A stretch of 44,190 nt of DNA. Origin: Gallionella sp. (lineage in GTDB: Bacteria > Pseudomonadota > Gammaproteobacteria > Burkholderiales > Gallionellaceae). Positions 27,476 through 37,977 of this stretch are shown one piece after another. Position 1 is the stretch's first letter; the number at the start of each line of letters is the position of its first letter. The notes beneath the pieces are model-generated. The model worked only from the letters and a program-made list of their open reading frames with translations, ran no database searches and was not told the origin of the DNA. Where the stretch lies: positions 1 through 44,190 of the forward strand of contig JADGRL010000024.1 of NCBI GenBank assembly GCA_017880865.1. Reading direction: 5' to 3'. The position numbers and the translations under genes are program-made.

Positions 27476-28684
27476 TCATATCGGTAAACCTCTTGCTATG
27501 CGACGGTTTTCATAATCCACGCGCAACAGTACTGCCGCCGCAACGCAATTGACCACCATGCCGCTGCCGCCAAAACTCAGGAACGGCAGGGTCAATCCCT
27601 TGGTCGGCAGCACGCCCATGTTCACGCCGATGTTGATCATCGCCTGCGCACCGATCCACACACCGATACCTTGCGCGACCAGCGCTGAGAAATTGCGATC
27701 GAGAAATGCGGCATGACGGCCAATATGGAATGCTCGCACCACCAGCAGCGCAAACAGCACGATCACGGCCGACACACCGATCAGACCCAACTCTTCCGCG
27801 ATCACCGCCATCAAGAAATCGGTGTGCGCTTCCGGCAGGTAGAACAATTTTTCCACGCTGCCGCCCAGCCCCACGCCCAACCATTCGCCGCGCCCGAACG
27901 CGATCAGCGCGTGGCTCAATTGATAGCCTTTGCCATACGGATCAGACCACGGGTCCATGAAGCCGATGACACGTTGCATCCGGTATGGAGAAGAAAATAT
28001 CAGCGCGCAAAACGCCAGCGGCAGTGCCACCAGCAACAGGCCGAACACCTTGAGGTTGAATCCGCCCAACCACAGCGTGCAAAAAGCGATCGCGCAAATC
28101 ACCACCAGCGCACCCATGTCAGGCTCTTGCAACAACAAGCCGCCGATTAGCACCATCACCACCAGCATCGGCACGAAGGCTTTCATGAACAAGTGGCCGA
28201 TCTTGCCCTTGCGCGCCGTGTAATCGGCGGCATACAGCACGGCGAACAGCTTCATCAACTCGGAAGGCTGCAAATTGACGACGAACAACGGTAACCAGCG
28301 GCGGCTACCATTCACTTCGCGCCCGATGCCCGGAATCAGCACCAGCACCAGCAATGCCGCACCGATTAAAAACAAATACGGTGCCCAGCTCTGCCACAAT
28401 TGCACCGGTATCTGAAAAGCGAACAGCCCGATAATCAGCCCCACTACGATGAACGCCCCATGCCGCAGCAAATAATAGGCCGGTTGATAGCCGGTAAATT
28501 TGTTGGCCTCGGCCGTCGCGATTGAGGCGGAATACACCATCACCAGTCCGAGTGCAAGCAGAGCGATCAATACCCAGATCAGCAATACGTCGAATTGCGC
28601 TTGCGGCGGCGGCGTACGTGTTTTAACCGCGAAAGGGTGGGGATGAAACCCCCGTGCACCCGTCGGCGTAGCTAATGAGTCCAT
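27476..28684 (-). CDS. ftsW: Lipid II polymerase / SEDS protein FtsW
   Basis: FtsW is the septal SEDS glycosyltransferase that works with FtsI. The 402-residue protein has about ten membrane helices after a 30-residue cytoplasmic leader. SEDS signatures are [76 protein letters not shown] in broken form, [19 protein letters not shown] (catalytic Asp) and [17 protein letters not shown]. The ATG lies inside the end of murD (13-base overlap) with GGAGG 4-5 bases upstream. Confidence 0.97.
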   Translation of the reverse strand: MDSLATPTGARGFHPHPFAVKTRTPPPQAQFDVLLIWVLIALLALGLVMVYSASIATAEANKFTGYQPAYYLLRHGAFIVVGLIIGLFAFQIPVQLWQSWAPYLFLIGAALLVLVLIPGIGREVNGSRRWLPLFVVNLQPSELMKLFAVLYAADYTARKGKIGHLFMKAFVPMLVVMVLIGGLLLQEPDMGALVVICAIAFCTLWLGGFNLKVFGLLLVALPLAFCALIFSSPYRMQRVIGFMDPWSDPYGKGYQLSHALIAFGRGEWLGVGLGGSVEKLFYLPEAHTDFLMAVIAEELGLIGVSAVIVLFALLVVRAFHIGRHAAFLDRNFSALVAQGIGVWIGAQAMINIGVNMGVLPTKGLTLPFLSFGGSGMVVNCVAAAVLLRVDYENRRIARGLPI

Positions 28685-30114
28685 ACGCCCTCCTGCTTTA
28701 ATTCATCGACCGCAGCCACAAAAACTTCGGCGCGATGTTCATAGTTTCTGAACATATCGAAGCTGGCGCAGGCCGGCGACAGCAACACCGCATCGCTACT
28801 TTTCGCCAGACAGGTTGCCTGTTGCACGGCATCATTCATATTTTCTGCGCGCACCACGGGCACGCCGCAACCAACCAGAGCGACAGCTATCAGCGGCGCA
28901 TCGCGTCCGATCAGCACCACCGCGCGCGCATGTTGTGCCACGACCGGATTGAGCGGTGCAAAATCCTGACCCTTGCCCTCGCCGCCCGCGATCAATACGG
29001 CCTTGCATCCCAAGCCTTGCAGCGCGGCGACGGTCGCGCCGACATTGGTACCCTTGGAATCGTCGTAATATGTGATGCCATGCATTTCTGCGACACGCTC
29101 CACGCGATGCGGCAGCCCTTTGAAGCTGCGCAACGCGGCAATCAAGTCCGCCATCGGCAAATCTATCGCACGGCACAATGCCAGCGCGGCCAATGCATTC
29201 GCCGCGTTGTGCAATCCGGCCACCTGCAATTCGCTGGCTTTGAGCAGGCGCTGTGCGCCTTGCATCAACCAGACTTCATCTTCTATTTGCGCGATACCAA
29301 AATCAGTTTCCTTCTGCGGCGCGTTCATACCAAACGTGATTTGCACACTTCCTTCACGCGCCCTGCGCGAGGGTGGAACAGAAGGTTCCGGGCACCCTGC
29401 GGCGTACCCCTTGCGGGTGAGAGACATGACGCTCGCATCGTCGCGGTTCAACACCTGCACTACCGCGCCTTTAAATATGCGCGCCTTGGCGGCACTATAT
29501 TCATTCATGTCGGCATAACGATCGAGATGATCTTCGCTGATATTCAGCACAGTCGCGGCATCGGCATTCAGGCTGAATGTAGTTTCCAGCTGGAAACTGG
29601 ACAGCTCCAGCACCCATACCTCGGGCTGGTTTGTGCCACGCTCCAGCACGACATCCAGTATCGCAGGGGAAATATTCCCCGCTGCCACGGCGTCCTTTCC
29701 CGCCGCCTTGCACAGATGTTCCACCATGCTCGTGACGGTGGTCTTGCCGTTAGCACCGGTGATTGCGAGAACCTTGGTCTTTAGTCGCCAGTCGCCAGTC
29801 TGCTGCGCGAACAACTCGATGTCGCCCACCACAGCAATACCACGCGCGATTGCCCGCGCAACAGCCGGATCGCGCAATGGCACACCCGGACTGATCGCGA
29901 TCAGCTCGATTCCGTCGAACAACGCATCGTTGAAATTCCCGCAAAAAATTTGATCGGCGGCAACATAACGGGCCGCCAGAGCCAACCCGGGCGGCGAGCG
30001 GCGGCTGTCTGCAACGCGCAAGCTCGCGCCCTGAGCGTTGAGAAAGCGCAGCATGGATAGCCCGGTCTCGCCGAGACCCAATACCAATACCGATTTATTC
30101 TTGAGTTGTGTCAT
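28672..30114 (-). CDS. murD: UDP-N-acetylmuramoylalanine--D-glutamate ligase MurD
   Basis: MurD adds D-Glu to UDP-MurNAc-L-Ala in the cytoplasm. The 480-residue protein shows [27 protein letters not shown] loop [37 protein letters not shown], and C-terminal [21 protein letters not shown] and [12 protein letters not shown]. The protein is longer than the roughly 440-460 expected because a tract [20 protein letters not shown] is present between SLTRKGY and QITFGMNAP; that DNA resembles the interspersed repeat. I start it at ATG 30114, overlapping the mraY stop (ATGA); the open frame further upstream is a shadow of mraY. Confidence 0.95.
   Translation of the reverse strand: MTQLKNKSVLVLGLGETGLSMLRFLNAQGASLRVADSRRSPPGLALAARYVAADQIFCGNFNDALFDGIELIAISPGVPLRDPAVARAIARGIAVVGDIELFAQQTGDWRLKTKVLAITGANGKTTVTSMVEHLCKAAGKDAVAAGNISPAILDVVLERGTNQPEVWVLELSSFQLETTFSLNADAATVLNISEDHLDRYADMNEYSAAKARIFKGAVVQVLNRDDASVMSLTRKGYAAGCPEPSVPPSRRAREGSVQITFGMNAPQKETDFGIAQIEDEVWLMQGAQRLLKASELQVAGLHNAANALAALALCRAIDLPMADLIAALRSFKGLPHRVERVAEMHGITYYDDSKGTNVGATVAALQGLGCKAVLIAGGEGKGQDFAPLNPVVAQHARAVVLIGRDAPLIAVALVGCGVPVVRAENMNDAVQQATCLAKSSDAVLLSPACASFDMFRNYEHRAEVFVAAVDELKQEGVWTH
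29345..29419. repeat. In-frame repeat fragment inside murD
   Basis: GGCGTACCCCTTGCGGGTG (29401-29419) matches GGCGTACCCTTTACGGGTG at 18339-18357 with two differences; on the other strand, CACCCGCAAGGGGTACGCCG matches the blocks at 1371 and 17868. It is joined to an imperfect palindromic tract around GGAACAGAAGGTTCC. It encodes an extra stretch of about 20 residues of MurD with no frameshift. Confidence 0.6.
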
Positions 30115-31196
30115 CTCAGCTTCAATGTCGCCAGACCCAGCAACACCAGCAACATCGTGATGATCCAGAATCTCACCACGACCTGCGTCTCTTTCCAGCC
30201 CTTCAACTCGTAGTGATGGTGCAGCGGAGCCATGCGGAACACGCGCTTTCCGGTCAGTTTGAACGAGGCCACCTGGATGATCACCGACACCGCTTCTACG
30301 ACGAACACGCCGCCCATGATGAATAGCACCAGTTCCTGACGCACGATCACCGCCACGGTGCCGAGTGCCGCACCGAGTGCCAACGCGCCGACATCGCCCA
30401 TGAACACTTCGGCCGGATAGGCGTTGAACCATAGGAAGGCCAGACCGGCTCCGGCAATCGCGCCGCAAAATATAGCCAATTCACCCGCGCCCGGAATGTA
30501 GGGAATGCCGAGATATTTTGAGAACACCGCATTGCCCGCCACATAGGCGAATAATGCCAACGCGCTGGCCACCATCACCGTAGGCATGATGGCCAAGCCA
30601 TCCAGACCGTCGGTCAGATTCACCGCATTGCTGGTCCCGACAATCACCAAATAAGCCAAAGCGATGAATAAAAATGCCGAAAGCGGGAACACCCAGAACT
30701 TAAGGAATGGCACGATCAGTTCAGTATGCGCGGGCAGGCTGGCGACGTTCCACAAATAGATTCCAACCAGCAGCGCGATGATGGATTGCCAGAACATTTT
30801 GGCTTTGGCAGACAGGCCCTTGGGATTGCGATGGACCACTTTGCGGTAATCATCCACCCAGCCGATCACGCCGAAGCCCAGCGTGGTAAGCAGCACCACC
30901 CACACGTAATGGTTGTGCAAGTCACCCCACAGCAACGTGGTGATAGCGATTGATGTCAGGATCAACGCGCCGCCCATAGTTGGCGTGCCGGCTTTGACCA
31001 GATGTGTTTGCGGACCGTCGCTGCGCACCGACTGACCGATTTTGTACGCGGCCAATTTTCGTATCATCGTCGGCCCGACCAGAAACGAGATGAACAAAGC
31101 CGTCATCGCCGCCAGTACGGCGCGTAGCGTGATGTAATTGAACACGCTGAAAAACCGTTCATACTGAGACAACCATTGAGTGAGCATGAGCAGCAT
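30111..31196 (-). CDS. mraY: Phospho-MurNAc-pentapeptide transferase MraY
   Basis: MraY makes lipid I by joining phospho-MurNAc-pentapeptide to undecaprenyl phosphate at the inner membrane. The 361-residue protein has about ten membrane helices and the family motifs [21 protein letters not shown] in broken form, [51 protein letters not shown] and [14 protein letters not shown] start it at ATG 31196, two bases after the murF stop, with AGGGG 7 bases upstream; the frame is open to 31220 but that lies inside murF. The stop overlaps the murD start. Confidence 0.97.
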   Translation of the reverse strand: MLLMLTQWLSQYERFFSVFNYITLRAVLAAMTALFISFLVGPTMIRKLAAYKIGQSVRSDGPQTHLVKAGTPTMGGALILTSIAITTLLWGDLHNHYVWVVLLTTLGFGVIGWVDDYRKVVHRNPKGLSAKAKMFWQSIIALLVGIYLWNVASLPAHTELIVPFLKFWVFPLSAFLFIALAYLVIVGTSNAVNLTDGLDGLAIMPTVMVASALALFAYVAGNAVFSKYLGIPYIPGAGELAIFCGAIAGAGLAFLWFNAYPAEVFMGDVGALALGAALGTVAVIVRQELVLFIMGGVFVVEAVSVIIQVASFKLTGKRVFRMAPLHHHYELKGWKETQVVVRFWIITMLLVLLGLATLKLR

Positions 31197-31198
31197 TG

Positions 31199-32575
31199 TT
31201 ATTCCCCTGTCGCGGCGCAAAATTGCACCACGCGTTCCATTTTCATAAATCGCGAACCTTTCACCAGCACCGTGGTGTCAGCGTCCAGTTCCTTTTCCAG
31301 CGCAGCCTGTAGATCTCCGATGCGCTCGAAATGTTGCGCGCCGCTGCCAAATTCTCGCACCGTGTTGGCGCTCAATGTTCCCAGCGCGTACAGTTTTTCA
31401 ATGCCGGCACGGCGCGCATCGGCACCGATCTCGGCATGAAAGATTTCGGCGTCATCGCCCAATTCACCCATATCGCCCAGAACCAAAATGCGCTTGCCGG
31501 CAGCGTGTGCCAGCACGCTGATCGCAGCGCGCAACGAGGCCGGATTGGCGTTGTAAGTATCGTCTATCATGATGGCGCCATGCCGCGCAGATTTGCGCTG
31601 CAAACGCCCGGCCACTCCGCTGAATTTTTCCAGGCCAGCGGCAATGGTTTCCAGTGAAATATTCAGCACGATTGCAGCAGCCGTTGCCCCCAGCGCGTTG
31701 CGCGCATTGTGTTCTCCGGGAACTTGCAATTTTGCAGCGAACATCCCCTGTGGGGCTGTCACATCAAGGTGCAAACCACCATTGCTCGGCTGCCACGTGC
31801 CGCCCACATCGGCATCAGGATTCAAACCAAATTCAAGCAAGGGGCTGACTCCCGCAAGCGAACGCCATAACGGCGCATACTCATCATCAGCGTTGATCAC
31901 AGCGGTGCCATGCTGCTGTAATCCTGAAAATATTTCGCCCTTGGCATGCGCAACCGCCTCCACAGAACCTAACCCTTCCAGATGCGCGCCACTGGCGTTG
32001 GTGATCAGTGCGACATCGGGTGCCGCAATCTGTGTCAGATAATCGATCTCGCCCGGATGATTCATGCCCATTTCGACTACCGCATAACGGTGCGCTGCGT
32101 TCAGTCGCAACAAGGTAAGCGGCATACCGATGTCGTTATTCAGATTTCCCTGAGTGGCGAGTACGGCATCCGCACTACCCGCAGCCTCGCGCAGAATGCT
32201 GGCGAGCATTTCCTTAACCGTGGTCTTGCCGTTGCTGCCGGTAATCGCCACCAGCGGAATGGCGAACTGCCTGCGCCAGTGCGCGGCGAGCTGTCCCAAC
32301 GCCGATAGAGTATCATCTACAACGATGAGAGCTATGCCAGATACCGAATGGTGGGCTTGTTTCTCATAGCTATCTTTGTTCACCAGCGCCGCGACCGCTC
32401 CCGCCTGCACGGCGGTTTCCAAAAATTCATAGCCGTCGAAATGCTCACCGCGCAACGCGATGAACAAATCTCCTTGGGCGATTTTGCGGCTATCGCTGGA
32501 CACGGCATTGAAGCGCACATCGGCACCGATCAGCTTCCCACCGGTTGCCTGCGCGGCTTGCGATAACAGCATCAT
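31199..32575 (-). CDS. murF: UDP-MurNAc-tripeptide--D-Ala-D-Ala ligase MurF
   Basis: MurF adds the D-Ala-D-Ala dipeptide made by Ddl to UDP-MurNAc-tripeptide. The 458-residue protein shows N-terminal [23 protein letters not shown] in broken form, ATP loop [61 protein letters not shown] and C-terminal [16 protein letters not shown] and [15 protein letters not shown] start it at ATG 32575, overlapping the murE stop (ATGA). A second ATG follows directly at 32572. The frame is open further into murE but that is a shadow. Confidence 0.96.
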   Translation of the reverse strand: MMLLSQAAQATGGKLIGADVRFNAVSSDSRKIAQGDLFIALRGEHFDGYEFLETAVQAGAVAALVNKDSYEKQAHHSVSGIALIVVDDTLSALGQLAAHWRRQFAIPLVAITGSNGKTTVKEMLASILREAAGSADAVLATQGNLNNDIGMPLTLLRLNAAHRYAVVEMGMNHPGEIDYLTQIAAPDVALITNASGAHLEGLGSVEAVAHAKGEIFSGLQQHGTAVINADDEYAPLWRSLAGVSPLLEFGLNPDADVGGTWQPSNGGLHLDVTAPQGMFAAKLQVPGEHNARNALGATAAAIVLNISLETIAAGLEKFSGVAGRLQRKSARHGAIMIDDTYNANPASLRAAISVLAHAAGKRILVLGDMGELGDDAEIFHAEIGADARRAGIEKLYALGTLSANTVREFGSGAQHFERIGDLQAALEKELDADTTVLVKGSRFMKMERVVQFCAATGE

Positions 32576-34176
32576 GCGCGCACCTCTGCCCATGTCTGCA
32601 AAGCCTGCTGCGCGACCAGAACATCGCTGAACGGATGCTTGATGCCGTCGATCTCCTGATAGTCTTCGTGACCTTTGCCCGCGATCAGCACGGTGTCGCA
32701 CAGCCGCGCATGTCTGATGACACTTTGAATTGCGGCAGCGCGGTCTTCGATGATCTCGTGATTATCTGCATTCATGCCACCAACAATGTTGGTGATGATG
32801 TCTTGCGGATTTTCGCCGCGCGGATTGTCGGATGTCACGATACAAAAATCGGAATATTTCTCAGCTATTTTTCCCATCATCGCACGCTTGCCGCGATCCC
32901 GATCTCCGCCGCAGCCGAATACGCAAAGCAGCTTTCCGCCCGATGCCGCGCTGACTTCGCGCAATGCCTGAAGCACTTTTTCCAGCGCGTCCGGCGTGTG
33001 CGCGTAATCCACGATCACCGTCGGTTGCTGTGCGTTGCCTAAACGTTGCATGCGTCCGGCAACCGGCTGCACCTTGTTCAATGACTGCACGGCATCACTC
33101 AAACCAATATCGCTTACCAGCAATACCGCCAGCGCACCCAACAGATTCGCCGCGTTGAACCGCCCGACCAGCGTGCTGTTCAACTGTGCGGCTCCCCAGC
33201 TTGAGTGCACTTCCATCCGCAATCCCTGCCCGGTCATTTCCAGCAAATTCCCATAGACCATACGCAGACCGAGGCGCTCGGCCAGTTGCAAAGCCGCATC
33301 ACTCAAGCCGTAACCGACGACTTCCGCATCCGTATCCTGCTGCAGTGACAATTGTTCAGCCAGCTCCACGCCATAAGCGTCATCCAGATTCAGCACCACA
33401 AAGCCCAGCTGTTGCCAATCGAACAGTTTTCGCTTGGTATCCGCGTAACTTTGCATATCGCCGTGATAATCAAGATGATCGCGGCTCAGATTAGTGAGCA
33501 TCGCGACATCAAAACGCACCGCATTGACACGCCCCTGAGACAGCGCATGCGAGGACACTTCCATCGCCACGGCTTCTGCGCCATCACGCAAATATTCGGC
33601 CAGCAAGCCATGCACGCGTATCGCATCCGGCGTGGTATTGGCACTGGCTTGCAACTCATCGGCAAAGCCGTTGCCCAGCGTGCCGATCAGTGCGCATTTC
33701 TTCCGTGCATCGTTCAAGGCGTGAGCGATCCAGTGACTGGTCGACGTCTTGCCATTGGTTCCGGTTATGCCCACCACCCACATTTTTTTCGAAGGCGTGC
33801 CATAAACCGCATCGGCCAGCCATCCCGCCTTATGGCGCAGGTCCGAGACAGCCAGATTCGGCACATGCCAAGCATCGTTCCAGACGAAATGCTGCGCCTC
33901 CCACGGGTGCCCGGACAAAACCAGCGACTTAGCGGGCGTTGTTTGCTCGCTTAGTGGAATGGCTAGTGGCTTCATCAAAAGCTTTTCGTAGATCACCGCA
34001 GCAGCACCCTGCGCGATCGCCTCTGCGATGAACTGCCGCCCATCAATCTTTTCACCCGGGTAGGCGACGAAAGTATCACCGCGCGAAATGGAACGGCTAT
34101 CCATCACCAGACGTGTGACCGGCACTTTCAAGGCCGCCAATTGCTCGATAGCCCACTGATGAAGAGAAGGGCTCAC
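32572..34176 (-). CDS. murE: UDP-MurNAc-L-Ala-D-Glu--meso-diaminopimelate ligase MurE
   Basis: MurE adds meso-diaminopimelate to UDP-MurNAc-L-Ala-D-Glu. The protein has 534 residues against about 490-510 usual. It shows VMDSRSISRGDTFVAYPGEKIDGRQF in broken form, ATP loop VVGITGTNGKTSTSHWI, LTNLSRDHLDYHG, DYAHTPDALEKVL and the diaminopimelate-specifying DNPRGENP. The N-terminal domain carries an extra tract containing LAIPLSEQTTPAKSLVL, which is palindromic repeat copy 7 read in frame. It starts with GTG, overlapping the ftsI stop (GTGA), with AAGGAG 5 bases upstream. The insertion lies in the UDP-binding domain, outside the ATP and amino-acid sites. Confidence 0.96.
   Translation of the reverse strand: MSPSLHQWAIEQLAALKVPVTRLVMDSRSISRGDTFVAYPGEKIDGRQFIAEAIAQGAAAVIYEKLLMKPLAIPLSEQTTPAKSLVLSGHPWEAQHFVWNDAWHVPNLAVSDLRHKAGWLADAVYGTPSKKMWVVGITGTNGKTSTSHWIAHALNDARKKCALIGTLGNGFADELQASANTTPDAIRVHGLLAEYLRDGAEAVAMEVSSHALSQGRVNAVRFDVAMLTNLSRDHLDYHGDMQSYADTKRKLFDWQQLGFVVLNLDDAYGVELAEQLSLQQDTDAEVVGYGLSDAALQLAERLGLRMVYGNLLEMTGQGLRMEVHSSWGAAQLNSTLVGRFNAANLLGALAVLLVSDIGLSDAVQSLNKVQPVAGRMQRLGNAQQPTVIVDYAHTPDALEKVLQALREVSAASGGKLLCVFGCGGDRDRGKRAMMGKIAEKYSDFCIVTSDNPRGENPQDIITNIVGGMNADNHEIIEDRAAAIQSVIRHARLCDTVLIAGKGHEDYQEIDGIKHPFSDVLVAQQALQTWAEVRA
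33918..33965 (-). repeat. Palindromic hairpin repeat, copy 7, inside murE
   Basis: On the minus strand the copy has ends TAGCCATTCCACTAA and TAAGTCGCTGGTTT, an inner stem GCGAGC/GCCCGC (one mismatch) and loop AAACAAC. The full element is translated in frame as LAIPLSEQTTPAKSLVL, about residues 71-87 of MurE. Confidence 0.88.
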
Positions 34177-35903
34177 ACCTCCTCCTTCACGATATCCACA
34201 GGCGGCGCGATGACGTTATTCAGCGGCGCATCGTTAGGTACGCTAAGCGCGTGCAGCGATGCATCCATCACCTTACTGAACACCGGGGCGGCAACCAGGC
34301 CGCCGTAATACACACCGTTACTCGGCTCATCGATCATCACGGCCACCACTAGGCGCGGATTCGACGCCGGTGCGAACCCGACGAACGAGGCGACATAGCG
34401 ATCGACGTAATGGCCGTCTTCCAGTTTATGCGCGGTGCCGGTTTTGCCGGCCACGCGGTAACCGGCCACTTGCGCCAGCGGGGCCGTGCCGCCGGGTAGC
34501 ACTACTGTTTCCAGCATGTCGCGCAGCGCACGCGCGGTGCGTTCGGAATACACCCTCTTACCTATCGGCGGTGTATCCAGCTTGAGCAGCGAAATTGGTT
34601 TCAATTCGCCGTCATTGGCGAAAATGGTGTAAGCACGCGCCAGCTGGAGCAGATTCACCGATATTCCGTGCCCATAAGCCATCGTAGCCTGCTCGATCGG
34701 TCGCCAGGTTTTCGGGTCGCGCAATTTACCCGACGCTTCACCTGGAAAGTTGCTGCCGGTCTGCGCGCCGAATCCGCTATCCGACAAGCCTTGCCACATC
34801 GTGGCTGATTTAAGCGATAGGGCTATTTTGGCAGCGCCAACATTGCTGGATTTTTGGATGACCTGTGCCACGGTCAACATCGACTCCGGGTGAGCATCGT
34901 GAATTTTTCTGCCGCTCAACGTGAACACGCCGTGCTCGGTATTGATGAGTGTATTGGGGCGCACTTTTCCGGTTTCGATCGCCGTCGCCACCGTAAATGG
35001 TTTCAGCGTCGATCCGGGCTCGAACAGATCGGTGATGGCGCGGTTGCGCATTGCTTTGCTGCCGGTGTTATTACGGTTGTTCGGGTTGTAGCCGGGATAG
35101 TTGGCGAGCGCCAACACTTCGCCGCTGCGCGCATCAAGTACCACCACCGCACCGGATTTGGCCCGATGTTGTTTGATCGCACTCTCCAGCTCGCGATAAG
35201 CGAGATGTTGCAAATTGCTGTCCAGACTCAGCTCGATATTGCTGCCCGGCTTGGATGCTTGCAGACTTCCCGCATCCTCGACGATATATCCACGCCGGTC
35301 TTTAATCACACGCTGGCTGCCAGGTTTGCCGGCAAGCTGCTCCTGCAAGGCCAACTCCATTCCCTCTTGCCCGATATCGTCCTGCCCGGTAAAGCCCAAC
35401 GTCTGCGCCGTCTCTTCACCCGCCGGATAATAGCGACGATATTCGCGGCGCAATGACACCCCCGGAAGATTCAGACCCATCACTTTTCCGACCTGATCGG
35501 GTGGCAGTAATCGTTTGAGATAGACGAAGTCACGCGAAGTATCGAACAGGCGACTCTTCACTTCCTCCATGTCCATGCCGAGTATTTGCGCCAGTTGTTT
35601 TACTTGTCGCTTATCGGCTTCCACCTCCGGTGGACTCGCCCACACCGATTCTACCGGGGTGCTGACGGCGAGCGGTTCGCCGTTGCGGTCGGAGATCATG
35701 CCGCGGTGCGCGCTGACCTCGATCACGCGGCTGTAGCGCGCGTTGCCTTTTTCCTGCAGGAAATCATTATGTATCCCTTGCAAATACACGCCGCGCCCAA
35801 GCAGCCCCGCAAGGCCTGCCAGCAACAATGCAAATAACAGGGTTGCGCGCCAGCCCGGCAATTTCGCCGTAGTGTCTGGATGTGCGCTGGCCTCGTAATT
35901 CAT
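34173..35903 (-). CDS. ftsI: Septal peptidoglycan transpeptidase FtsI (PBP3)
   Basis: FtsI cross-links septal peptidoglycan. The 576-residue class B penicillin-binding protein has one membrane helix (about 19-42), a pedestal domain with VYLQGIHNDFLQEKGNARYSR in broken form and HRGMISDRNGEPLAVSTPV, and a transpeptidase domain with SxxK in FEPGSTLKPFTVA (catalytic Ser), SxN in QKSSNVGAAKIA and KTG in VAGKTGTAHK. The start overlaps the ftsL stop (ATGA), and the stop overlaps the murE GTG. FtsW is the expected partner. Confidence 0.97.
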   Translation of the reverse strand: MNYEASAHPDTTAKLPGWRATLLFALLLAGLAGLLGRGVYLQGIHNDFLQEKGNARYSRVIEVSAHRGMISDRNGEPLAVSTPVESVWASPPEVEADKRQVKQLAQILGMDMEEVKSRLFDTSRDFVYLKRLLPPDQVGKVMGLNLPGVSLRREYRRYYPAGEETAQTLGFTGQDDIGQEGMELALQEQLAGKPGSQRVIKDRRGYIVEDAGSLQASKPGSNIELSLDSNLQHLAYRELESAIKQHRAKSGAVVVLDARSGEVLALANYPGYNPNNRNNTGSKAMRNRAITDLFEPGSTLKPFTVATAIETGKVRPNTLINTEHGVFTLSGRKIHDAHPESMLTVAQVIQKSSNVGAAKIALSLKSATMWQGLSDSGFGAQTGSNFPGEASGKLRDPKTWRPIEQATMAYGHGISVNLLQLARAYTIFANDGELKPISLLKLDTPPIGKRVYSERTARALRDMLETVVLPGGTAPLAQVAGYRVAGKTGTAHKLEDGHYVDRYVASFVGFAPASNPRLVVAVMIDEPSNGVYYGGLVAAPVFSKVMDASLHALSVPNDAPLNNVIAPPVDIVKEEV

Positions 35904-36247
35904 GGTCGTGGTATCGCTCCGCCGTCAGGTTTTATCCGTATAAATTTAACTTGCTCTTTTTTGGGTAACTGCATTTGCAACTTTCGCGCCGCAACTTCTT
36001 CCACGCGCGCAGGTGCGGCCCAAGTGCTTTGCTCCAATTGCAACTGTCCCCACTCCACATCCATTTGCAGCGCCTGTTCTTTTTCTTTTTGCAACTCGAT
36101 ATACAGCTTGCGCGCCTTGTGCTGCGAGGTAACCACACTCAGCGCACACAACACCACAGCCGCCAACAACAAGCTCTGGTAGACCGGGCTAATCCCGTCG
36201 ATTTTCCCGATAAACCGCTTGCGAATACCTGCCATATCGGTCTTCAT
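35900..36247 (-). CDS. ftsL: Cell division protein FtsL
   Basis: FtsL is a bitopic divisome protein that forms a complex with FtsB and FtsQ and activates FtsWI. The 115-residue protein has a cytoplasmic leader, a membrane helix (about 25-42) and a periplasmic leucine-zipper-like coiled coil (ARKLYIELQKEKEQALQMDVEWGQLQLEQ in broken form, about 46-75), then the typical VEEVAARKLQMQLPKKEQVKFI in broken form. Start candidates are ATG 36247 and ATG 36235; neither has a strong ribosome-binding site. Position between rsmH and ftsI settles the call. Confidence 0.92.
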   Translation of the reverse strand: MKTDMAGIRKRFIGKIDGISPVYQSLLLAAVVLCALSVVTSQHKARKLYIELQKEKEQALQMDVEWGQLQLEQSTWAAPARVEEVAARKLQMQLPKKEQVKFIRIKPDGGAIPRP

Positions 36248-36270
36248 GTTCGTTCAACCAATCCCTGTTA

Positions 36271-37202
<932 letters not shown>

Positions 37203-37206
<4 letters not shown>

Positions 37207-37640
37207 AACGAAAAACCTTCCAACTCAGGCGGCAACTCTCCATCCATGGAAGGCAATTCTCTCGCCTGCCACTTGGCCTCATCCCATAATTCAAATTTTT
37301 TGCCCAGTCCCACCAGCACCACATGCTTGTCCAACGTGGCATAACTGCGCAGATTCGGAGAAATCAATACGCGCCCCGCACCATCTATCACAACATCTTC
37401 GGCATTACCTACCAGCAGGCGTTGCAAAGCACGAGTCTTGGAATTGAACGCGGAAAGACCAAGCAACTTGTCACGAATCGGCTGCCAATCGGGCTGCGGA
37501 TAGACCAGCAGACAACCATCGGCGTCGGCGGTCAGCACCAGATTGCCCGCGCACGCGCCCAGCAGTACGTCGCGATACCGCGCCGGTATTGCGAGCCTGC
37601 CTTTGCTATCCAGATTAAGTTGTGCCGCCCCTTGAAACAT
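37203..37640 (-). CDS. mraZ: Transcriptional regulator MraZ
   Basis: MraZ is the AbrB-like repressor at the head of the dcw cluster. The 145-residue protein contains two SpoVT/AbrB-like halves: [25 protein letters not shown] in broken form (about 2-27) and ATR-type [34 protein letters not shown] in broken form (about 73-106), with the conserved DxKGR and DxAGR turns that contact DNA. GGAGG lies 6 bases before the ATG. Four GTGGN boxes with 10-bp spacing lie just upstream, so autoregulation of the whole cluster is likely. Confidence 0.97.
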
Positions 37641-37648
37641 TTCCCGCC

Positions 37649-37683
37649 TCCACTTTTACCCACTTTTCACCACTTGAGCCCAC
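37649..37683 (-). promoter_or_regulatory. MraZ operator: four GTGGN boxes at 10-bp spacing
   Basis: On the minus strand GTGGG, GTGGT, GTGGG and GTGGA start exactly 10 bp apart (boxes at 37679-37683, 37669-37673, 37659-37663 and 37649-37653), each separated by 5 bases. This matches the known MraZ-binding pattern of direct GTGG-type repeats with 5-base spacers. The boxes cover the probable transcription start and leader. Confidence 0.85.
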
Positions 37684-37710
37684 TATATTGAAAATAAACC
37701 GACGGGTCAA
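37682..37710 (-). promoter_or_regulatory. Sigma70 promoter of the dcw cluster
   Basis: On the minus strand, -35 TTGACC (37710-37705) and -10 TATAGT (37687-37682) are separated by exactly 17 bases. Transcription would start near 37675, within the MraZ boxes, about 35 bases before the mraZ ATG. Confidence 0.85.
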
Positions 37711-37916
37711 GCGAATAACAGGATTTATCTTTATAGGACAAGGGCTTAGCGAGGATTGTTAATGAAAAATAAATAAGCTTAAGAAATAATGAATTGCGCA
37801 ATTAAGCTAAAGTCGTTTATGACGAAAAGGCAGGATATTCTGAGAAAGAAGGAAAAAACAGGGAAGTCGAACTGCGGGGGGCTGGCTATTTTACAACCCA
37901 ATCAAAAGCGAAATAA

Positions 37917-37968
37917 TGTAGCGGCGTGATTCATGAAGAGAGCAGGATGCGATGAAATCGCCCCTACA
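37917..37968. repeat. Inverted REP pair upstream of the dcw promoter
   Basis: GTAGCGGCGTGATTCATGA at 37918 faces GTAGGGGCGATTTCATCGC on the minus strand (37967-37949). Both carry the GTAG head of REP sequences. The rest of the 37711-37977 gap is AT-rich with a 12-bp palindrome AATTGCGCAATT near 37793 but no gene. Confidence 0.65.
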
Positions 37969-37977
37969 AAATCACAT

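Noticed and set aside
30115..30468. N-terminal extension of murD by 118 residues
   Set aside because: It overlaps mraY in another frame, and MurD homologues start at [13 protein letters not shown], where an ATGA overlap with mraY is present.
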